Shown piece by piece: positions 59,373 to 64,000 of a DNA stretch of 64,000 bases. Origin of the DNA: Marinobacter caseinilyticus (GTDB lineage: Bacteria > Pseudomonadota > Gammaproteobacteria > Pseudomonadales > Oleiphilaceae); contig NZ_WUQJ01000020.1 in assembly GCF_011074955.1 (NCBI RefSeq), positions 1 through 64,000 of the forward strand, written 5' to 3'. A program made the translations under genes and the position numbers. The notes beneath the pieces were generated by a model. It was given only the letters and a program-made list of their open reading frames with translations, did not search any database and was not told the DNA's origin. Numbering within the stretch: position 1 is the stretch's first letter; the number at the start of each line of letters is the position of its first letter.

Positions 59373-60701
59373 ATGCAGCACAACTGGACGCGATACCTGC
59401 GCCTGATTGTCGTATTTCTGATCATGTCCGTTGGTGCGGGCCTGCTGGTCGGCCAAGCCCTGGCCGGACTGGTGCTGGGTCTGCTGATGTATCTCGGCTG
59501 GACCCTGATTCAGATTCGCAAGCTGCACCACTGGCTGAACAACCCCGATGCCGCCAGTGAGGCGCCCGAGAGCATTGGCCTGTGGGGTGATATTTTCGAC
59601 AGCATTCACCGGTTGCAAAGGGACCACCTGATGACCCGGGACCGGCTGCAAGCCGCGGTGAATCGGGTTCAGGAGTCCACCAACGCCATGCGCGACGGTG
59701 TCATCATGACCGATGCCCGGGGTGTTATGGAGTGGTGGAATGGCTCGGCGGAATATCTGCTGGGTTTCCGGCGCCACACCGACCGGGGTCAGTACATCCA
59801 TAACCTGATTCGAAACCCGGCATTCAAGGCCTATTTTGACGCCCGGGACTATCGCGAGCCACTCGAACTCAACTCCCCCGCCAAACCCCATATCCATCTG
59901 CAGATACAGATCAGCCTGTTCGGCGACGACGATCGCCTGATCGTGGCAAAAGACGTCACCCGGTTATTCCAGCTTGAGCAGATGCGTCGCGATTTTGTCG
60001 GCAACGTCTCCCACGAGATGCGCACGCCACTGACGGTGATCAGCGGCTACCTCGAAACCATGGTGGATCACTCCGATGACCTGCCGCCAAAATGGCGTCG
60101 TGCCGTGGCCACCATGGCCCAGCAATCCTCGCGCATGGAGGCTCTGATTACGGACCTGATCCTGCTGTCCAAGCTGGAAACCGGGGAGCAAATGATCAAT
60201 GATGCGGTCACCGACATCCGAGAACTGACCACTCAGGTCTGTCATGATGCCAAGGCCCTGAGTGGCGACAAGCAGCACGAAATCGTCGTCGATATCGGTG
60301 AACGCCACTTTTTGAGGGGGGACGAAGGTCAACTTCGCAGCGCATTTTCCAACCTGATTTTCAATGCGGTCAAGTACACACCGGCCCGGGGCCGAGTCAA
60401 CGTCCGCTGGAGCACCGACAAAGCCGGGGCCCACTTGTCGGTCAAGGATACCGGTATCGGCATTGACCCGGTTCACATTCCGAGGTTAACCGAACGCTTT
60501 TACCGCGCCGACCCCAGCCGACATCAGGAAACGGGTGGCACTGGCCTGGGCTTGGCTATCGTTAAGCATGTATTGCTCAACCACGACGGCCGTCTTGAAA
60601 TTAAAAGTGGCGTCGGCAAAGGCAGCGAATTCATCTGCCACTTCCCGCGGGAACGCATTGCCGAGCAGCCACCAGAGCCTTTAGATCATTCGGCGGACTG
60701 A
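59373..60701 (+). CDS. phoR: Phosphate regulon sensor kinase PhoR
   Basis: A 442-residue histidine kinase. Two N-terminal helices (about 10-50) form the membrane part without a real periplasmic domain, as in classical PhoR. A PAS-like domain (about 100-190) follows, then the phosphoacceptor H214 in GNVSHEMRTPLTVI and the ATPase boxes N (FNAVKYTPARG), G1 (DTGIGI) and G2 (GGTGLGLAIVKH). Signalling depends on the PstSCAB-PhoU complex in known systems; those genes are not in this window. Confidence 0.95.
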   Translation: MQHNWTRYLRLIVVFLIMSVGAGLLVGQALAGLVLGLLMYLGWTLIQIRKLHHWLNNPDAASEAPESIGLWGDIFDSIHRLQRDHLMTRDRLQAAVNRVQESTNAMRDGVIMTDARGVMEWWNGSAEYLLGFRRHTDRGQYIHNLIRNPAFKAYFDARDYREPLELNSPAKPHIHLQIQISLFGDDDRLIVAKDVTRLFQLEQMRRDFVGNVSHEMRTPLTVISGYLETMVDHSDDLPPKWRRAVATMAQQSSRMEALITDLILLSKLETGEQMINDAVTDIRELTTQVCHDAKALSGDKQHEIVVDIGERHFLRGDEGQLRSAFSNLIFNAVKYTPARGRVNVRWSTDKAGAHLSVKDTGIGIDPVHIPRLTERFYRADPSRHQETGGTGLGLAIVKHVLLNHDGRLEIKSGVGKGSEFICHFPRERIAEQPPEPLDHSAD

Positions 60702-60704
60702 CCT

Positions 60705-61544
60705 TCAGCCGGATCGAAAACGGGCGATGAAGCGCGACAGGTCTTCGAATTTTTGAGGATCATCGTCGACAAAGCGAATCACGACACTGACGAAATCCGT
60801 ATCCTGCCGTTTGTCCACCGCCTGCAACTGATGCACGTAGCCGTTCAACCGGGCTACCTGGCCCTCGGCGATCTCCATGTCCACCACCGCCTGATCCAGA
60901 ATGCCCGGAAACGTCTGGTCTCGCTTGGCCACCACCCGGATTTCAGTCAGCGTAATGTCTTTCACCACCGAACGCAGCATACTGTCCGCAAAGCGCACCG
61001 CCGCCACACTGCGAATCGCTTTGGCTGTTTTGGGTGCCTGCGGTGGCGGCGCCCCGTCGTGCGGCGCTGGCTCCCCACGCTTTTGGGTCAGCAATGACGC
61101 CGATTCCTGGAACACCTCGGCAGCACTGTCCATCGACTTGCCACTCTTACCCATGGCGTCGCGCAAGCGATCTCCCATGACCTTGATAATTTTCTTGCTG
61201 AGGCCCTCGGGACTGAAGGGTTTTCCCAAATACTCAGAAACCCCTTCCTGAACCGCCTCAACCACATGACTCTTGTCGCCACGACTGGTGATCATGATAA
61301 ACGGTGTGCGCTTGTAATTGTCGTGCTGGCGCATCCAGCGCAACAATTCCAGACCCGACATTTCCGGCATTTCCCAGTCACACAGAATCAGGTCGAACGC
61401 CGTTCGCGACATCAGGTGCTGGGCCTTTTTTCCATTCGCCGCGTCGGCCAGTTCAATCACCGGAAAACGCTGACGTACCGTACGCTTGACCAAATCCCGG
61501 ACAAAGCTGGCATCATCAACCACCAGCGCTTTCAGTAATGCCAT
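60705..61544 (-). CDS. CheY-like response regulator with unusual C-terminal domain
   Basis: A 279-residue protein. Residues 1-125 form a complete receiver: D10-D11, D56 in LCDWEMPEMSG, TS near 88 and Lys in EYLGKPFSPEGL. After a Pro-rich linker (about 155-175) a second domain (about 178-275) has alternating beta and helix pattern with VRFADSMLRSVVKDITLTE and VVDMEIAEGQVARLNGYVHQ; it shows no helix-turn-helix and no known enzyme motif. It converges on phoR, separated by only 3 bp. Pseudomonas has a stand-alone regulator a few genes beyond phoR, so this may be the same gene. Its kinase is unknown. Confidence 0.75.
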   Translation of the reverse strand: MALLKALVVDDASFVRDLVKRTVRQRFPVIELADAANGKKAQHLMSRTAFDLILCDWEMPEMSGLELLRWMRQHDNYKRTPFIMITSRGDKSHVVEAVQEGVSEYLGKPFSPEGLSKKIIKVMGDRLRDAMGKSGKSMDSAAEVFQESASLLTQKRGEPAPHDGAPPPQAPKTAKAIRSVAAVRFADSMLRSVVKDITLTEIRVVAKRDQTFPGILDQAVVDMEIAEGQVARLNGYVHQLQAVDKRQDTDFVSVVIRFVDDDPQKFEDLSRFIARFRSG

Positions 61545-61558
61545 AATTCGACCTTTGA

Positions 61559-61575
61559 TAAACCGCTTTCAGGGT
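61559..61575. repeat. Copy of a 17-base sequence shared with the speD upstream region
   Basis: TAAACCGCTTTCAGGGT here is identical to 5140-5156. It lies 15 bp before the start codon of the response-regulator gene on the minus strand, probably in its leader or promoter. Chance is not excluded. Confidence 0.45.
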
Positions 61576-61753
61576 TTCCTAACTATAGATCAAACCGTCA
61601 GGAATGGCTGCGACAAGATATAAAAGCCTACTAGGATCAGGTTCCGGGGCTCCTTAAGGAATTGTCACATCCAGTCAGTTGAAAAGGTCTCCCGGATCGA
61701 CAGAAACACGCTACCATGAGGACAGTCGCTCATGCATAACGCCGAGGTTTTAC

Positions 61754-63013
61754 GTGCCGAATACGAACTCACATAGGCTTTACCAACTAATCCCCAGAAT
61801 GATAGTTTCCGCCCCCCATTTGATCCTGTTTGGGCTATTGACCGCCCTGGCACCGGTGTTCTCTTCCGGACAAGAGACCGAAGCCTTTGACACCTGTACC
61901 GACGGTCTCACCCGACAGGCGATTGAAGCCGGTGTTTCCCGACCGGTTGCCGAGCAAGTGATGGCCCAAGCCGAGTACCTGGACCGAGTGATCGAGCTGG
62001 ACCGGCGCCAGCCGGAGTTTACCACCACGTTTGCGGATTATCTCAACCGCCGGGTGAATGAAAGCCGGATTTCCCAGGGCCGCGAGTTGTTGCAGCAACA
62101 CCGCGCGTTACTCGCTCGTGTCACCCGCGAGACCGGCGTGCCTCCGGCCTATTTGCTGGCATTCTGGGGGCTGGAAACCAACTTCGGCAGTTACTTTGGT
62201 AAAATGTCGGTACCCAGCTCGCTGGCCACCCTGGCGTGCGATGAACGTCGCAGTGACTATTTCACGGGCGAGCTGATCGCCGCACTGCGCATTGTCGACG
62301 AAGGCGCCATTGCGGTTGAGCAAATGGAAGGGTCGTGGGCAGGCGCCATGGGGCATGTGCAGTTTATGCCATCGGTGTTTTTGCGCTATGCCGTCGATGC
62401 CGATGGGGATGGCAAACGCGACCTCTGGAACAGTCTCGACGACGCCCTGATGTCGGCAGGCAACTTCCTCAGCAACCTGGGCTGGAACGGCGATTACCGC
62501 TGGGGACGTGAAGTCCTGCTGCCCGCCAACTTTGACTATGCGCTCGCCGATGGCCGCAAACGGCCACTGCGTGAGTGGCGCAAGCTCGGCATCAAAGATG
62601 CGTTCGGCCATGCCGTGGCGTCGGACGATATTCAGGCCGGGCTCGTGGTTCCATCCGGCCATGAGGGCCCGGCATTTCTGGCCTATCACAACTTCAATGT
62701 GATCATGGGGTGGAACCGCTCAGAATTCTACGCCATTGCCGTGGGCCACCTGGCCGATCGCATCGCGGGCGCAGGCGGACTGCAAAACCCGCCACCGGAA
62801 GATGCCCCCACACTCTCCAGGTCAGACATCCTGGCCCTGCAAACCGCACTCAACGCCCGGGACTTTGATACCGGCAACCCCGATGGCATTCTGGGGCCCG
62901 CGACCCGGGCAGCAATCCGGCAGTATCAGTCAAAACAGGGGCTGATCGCCGATGGGTATCCCGGCGCCGATGTGTTCCAGACCCTGGAGATCACCCTGAA
63001 ATCCGACGGCTGA
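61754..63013 (+). CDS. Lytic murein transglycosylase (MltB/SltB type) with peptidoglycan-binding domain
   Basis: A 419-residue periplasmic enzyme that cleaves the glycan chain with formation of anhydromuramic acid. An N-terminal hydrophobic segment (about residues 16-35) is a signal peptide. The catalytic Glu is E141 in AFWGLETNFGSYFGKM and the later GAMGHVQFMPSVFLRYAVDADGDG is typical of the MltB family. The C-terminal residues about 360-415 are a peptidoglycan-binding domain (LQTALNARDFDTGNPDGILG). The GTG at 61754 with GAGG six bases upstream was preferred to an ATG at 61799. Confidence 0.92.
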   Translation: MPNTNSHRLYQLIPRMIVSAPHLILFGLLTALAPVFSSGQETEAFDTCTDGLTRQAIEAGVSRPVAEQVMAQAEYLDRVIELDRRQPEFTTTFADYLNRRVNESRISQGRELLQQHRALLARVTRETGVPPAYLLAFWGLETNFGSYFGKMSVPSSLATLACDERRSDYFTGELIAALRIVDEGAIAVEQMEGSWAGAMGHVQFMPSVFLRYAVDADGDGKRDLWNSLDDALMSAGNFLSNLGWNGDYRWGREVLLPANFDYALADGRKRPLREWRKLGIKDAFGHAVASDDIQAGLVVPSGHEGPAFLAYHNFNVIMGWNRSEFYAIAVGHLADRIAGAGGLQNPPPEDAPTLSRSDILALQTALNARDFDTGNPDGILGPATRAAIRQYQSKQGLIADGYPGADVFQTLEITLKSDG

Positions 63014-63024
63014 CACACACACCG

Positions 63025-63054
63025 AGAGCTGACACAAACAGAGCTGACACAAAC
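63025..63054 (+). repeat. Tandem 15-bp duplication
   Basis: AGAGCTGACACAAAC occurs twice in direct succession (63025-63039 and 63040-63054), and a partial third copy begins at the mltB-like stop codon (GGCTGACACACAC). Likely replication slippage. Confidence 0.7.
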
Positions 63055-63057
63055 AAA

Positions 63058-63072
63058 GGGGCCTGAAGCCCC
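63058..63072 (-). terminator. Possible terminator of arfB
   Basis: GGGGC-CTGAA-GCCCC forms a 5-bp GC-rich stem about 30 bp after the arfB stop on the minus strand, followed there by TTTGTTTGT. The T run is interrupted. Confidence 0.5.
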
Positions 63073-63102
63073 GTCCAAAAATCAAAGCGTGGGGGTGGGG
63101 AA

Positions 63103-63516
63103 TTACATATCCACCTTTCCGCGCAGCACTTTTCTCTGGCCGCGTTGTTTTTTCTTCTCAATCCGTTTCTTTTTCGCGCCCAGACTGGGACGTGTGGCCC
63201 GGCGTGCCTTTTGGACTACCAGCGCGTCCTGAATCAGTGCCTGCAAACGTTCCAGAGCGTCCGCCCGGTTTTTCTCCTGACTCCGAAATTGCTGGGCCTT
63301 GAGCACCAGCACACCGTCGCTGTTAATCCGGCTGTCCTGACGGGCGAGCAGCCGTTGCTTCAGGAAGTCCGGCAACGACGACGCTGCGATATCAAATCGT
63401 AAGTGGATGGCGGACGAGACCTTATTGACGTTTTGGCCACCGGCACCCTGGGCACGAATCGCTTGAATGTCGATTTCCGCTTCCGGAATCGTGATCTGAT
63501 CCGTGATTGTGAGCAT
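63103..63516 (-). CDS. arfB: Ribosome rescue hydrolase ArfB (YaeJ)
   Basis: Releases stalled ribosomes by hydrolysing peptidyl-tRNA without a stop codon. The 137-residue chain has the catalytic GGQ at residues 26-28 (AQGAGGQNVNKVSSAIHLRF) and a C-terminal Arg/Lys-rich tail (KKKRIEKKKQRGQRK) that enters the empty mRNA channel. No codon-recognition domain is present, separating it from release factors. Divergent from a YdjM-type gene after 34 bp. Confidence 0.95.
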   Translation of the reverse strand: MLTITDQITIPEAEIDIQAIRAQGAGGQNVNKVSSAIHLRFDIAASSLPDFLKQRLLARQDSRINSDGVLVLKAQQFRSQEKNRADALERLQALIQDALVVQKARRATRPSLGAKKKRIEKKKQRGQRKVLRGKVDM

Positions 63517-63550
63517 AATCAGATAACCTTTTTAAATTTGAGCCAATCTT

Positions 63551-64000
63551 ATGGATTCTGTGACACAAGCGGCCTTAGGGGCAGCACTGGGCGCTGCCAT
63601 CGCTGGAAAAACCCTGGGGCGCTCGGCTCTGTTAGGGGGTGCATTACTGGGTACTTTACCGGATATGGATGTGCTGATCGATTATGGCTCTGCCGTGGCC
63701 AATTTCACTCAGCATCGGGGATTCAGCCATTCCCTGCTGGTTTTGTTACCGCTGTCGATTGTCCTGGCCTGGTTTTTTCACCGCTGGCGCCCGGTGTTAT
63801 CGTATCGACGCTGGTTCGCTTTTACCGCGATCGTGTTGATAACCCACCCCTTGCTGGACACCTTCACCACCTACGGCACCCAATTGTTCTGGCCCCTCGG
63901 CAGGCCGCTGGCGATCAACAGCATTTTCATTATTGATCCGATGTACACCCTGCCCCTGTTGCTGGCCATTGCCTGGACCCTGTGGCGACCCCGACAGCTT
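63551..64000 (+). CDS. YdjM-type membrane-bound metal-dependent hydrolase (cut by window edge)
   Basis: The first 150 residues of a multi-pass membrane protein. It begins MDSVTQAALGAALGAAIAG and has GTLPDMDVLID (residues about 34-44), HRGFSHSLLVLL (about 56-67), and HPLLDTFTTYGTQLFWP (about 99-115), all of the YdjM/DUF457 group, whose His and Asp residues are presumed metal ligands. The stop codon is beyond the right edge. Function is not established. Confidence 0.85.
   Translation, partial: MDSVTQAALGAALGAAIAGKTLGRSALLGGALLGTLPDMDVLIDYGSAVANFTQHRGFSHSLLVLLPLSIVLAWFFHRWRPVLSYRRWFAFTAIVLITHPLLDTFTTYGTQLFWPLGRPLAINSIFIIDPMYTLPLLLAIAWTLWRPRQL

Overview
The window is 64 kb of dense, moderately GC-rich chromosome from a marine-type gammaproteobacterium of the broad Pseudomonas / Marinobacter / Saccharospirillum kind. 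This rests on gene order: coaBC-dut-algC-argB with radC and rpmB-rpmG, engB-cytochrome c4-dsbA, crp/vfr-OsmC-speD, ppk-hemB and ubiC-ubiA-phoB-phoR are all groupings recalled from Pseudomonas and its marine relatives. The genus cannot be fixed from the sequence alone. Nearly everything reads as core chromosome; the only mobile DNA seen is the right end of an IS3-family element at the left edge.

Layout. 1-330: IS3 transposase tail and right inverted repeat. 0.4-3 kb: a transglutaminase-like protein and small membrane proteins. 3-8.6 kb: crp/vfr with a TerB-like partner, divergent from OsmC, speD, an azoreductase and a pirin, then a PrkB-type kinase. 8.6-12.4 kb: a 1254-residue PilZ-DUF1631-GGDEF-EAL protein with both catalytic domains degenerate. 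12.6-23 kb: a putative lipoprotein aminopeptidase, then a leftward run coaBC, dut, algC, argB, an unknown anchored protein, argE, argA. 23-24.5 kb: radC and rpmB-rpmG, with a promoter and a bidirectional terminator. 24.5-27.7 kb: EEP-family hydrolase, dsbA, cytochrome c4, engB. 27.9-32.6 kb: a TetR regulator divergent from an aldehyde dehydrogenase, a Tat lipoprotein and a GMC oxidoreductase, probably an alcohol/aldehyde oxidation module. 32.7-40.1 kb: coaD, YfhL-type ferredoxin, ggt, a YdgA-like protein, ppk1, hemB. 40.4-44.8 kb: a lipase foldase without its lipase, a SutA-like small protein, a TetR-AidB-like acyl-CoA dehydrogenase operon and a DUF503 protein. 45-53 kb: PLP aspartate decarboxylase (panP type) with a long structured leader, Pit phosphate transporter, a diguanylate cyclase, a flavodoxin and a 7TM GGDEF-EAL phosphodiesterase. 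53-64 kb: tesB, rubredoxin and its reductase, a phosphoribosyltransferase, ubiC-ubiA, phoB-phoR behind a Pho box, a response regulator, a lytic transglycosylase, arfB and a truncated YdjM-type membrane protein.

Themes. Phosphate is prominent: phoBR, Pit and ppk1 lie in one window. Cyclic-di-GMP signalling has three proteins: one intact synthase with an inhibitory site, one intact EAL phosphodiesterase, and one large protein that looks like a receptor. Coenzyme A and its precursors recur (coaBC, coaD, panP). Lipid or hydrocarbon use is suggested by rubredoxin and its reductase, the aldehyde dehydrogenase/GMC module, tesB, the AidB-like dehydrogenase and the lipase foldase. I found no CRISPR array, no defence island, no prophage and no tRNA or rRNA gene. 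The most unusual items are the degenerate PilZ-DUF1631-GGDEF-EAL protein, the unknown anchored protein inside the arginine cluster, the structured leader of the panP-type gene, and the perfect 16-bp palindrome inside the promoter spacer of the aldehyde dehydrogenase.
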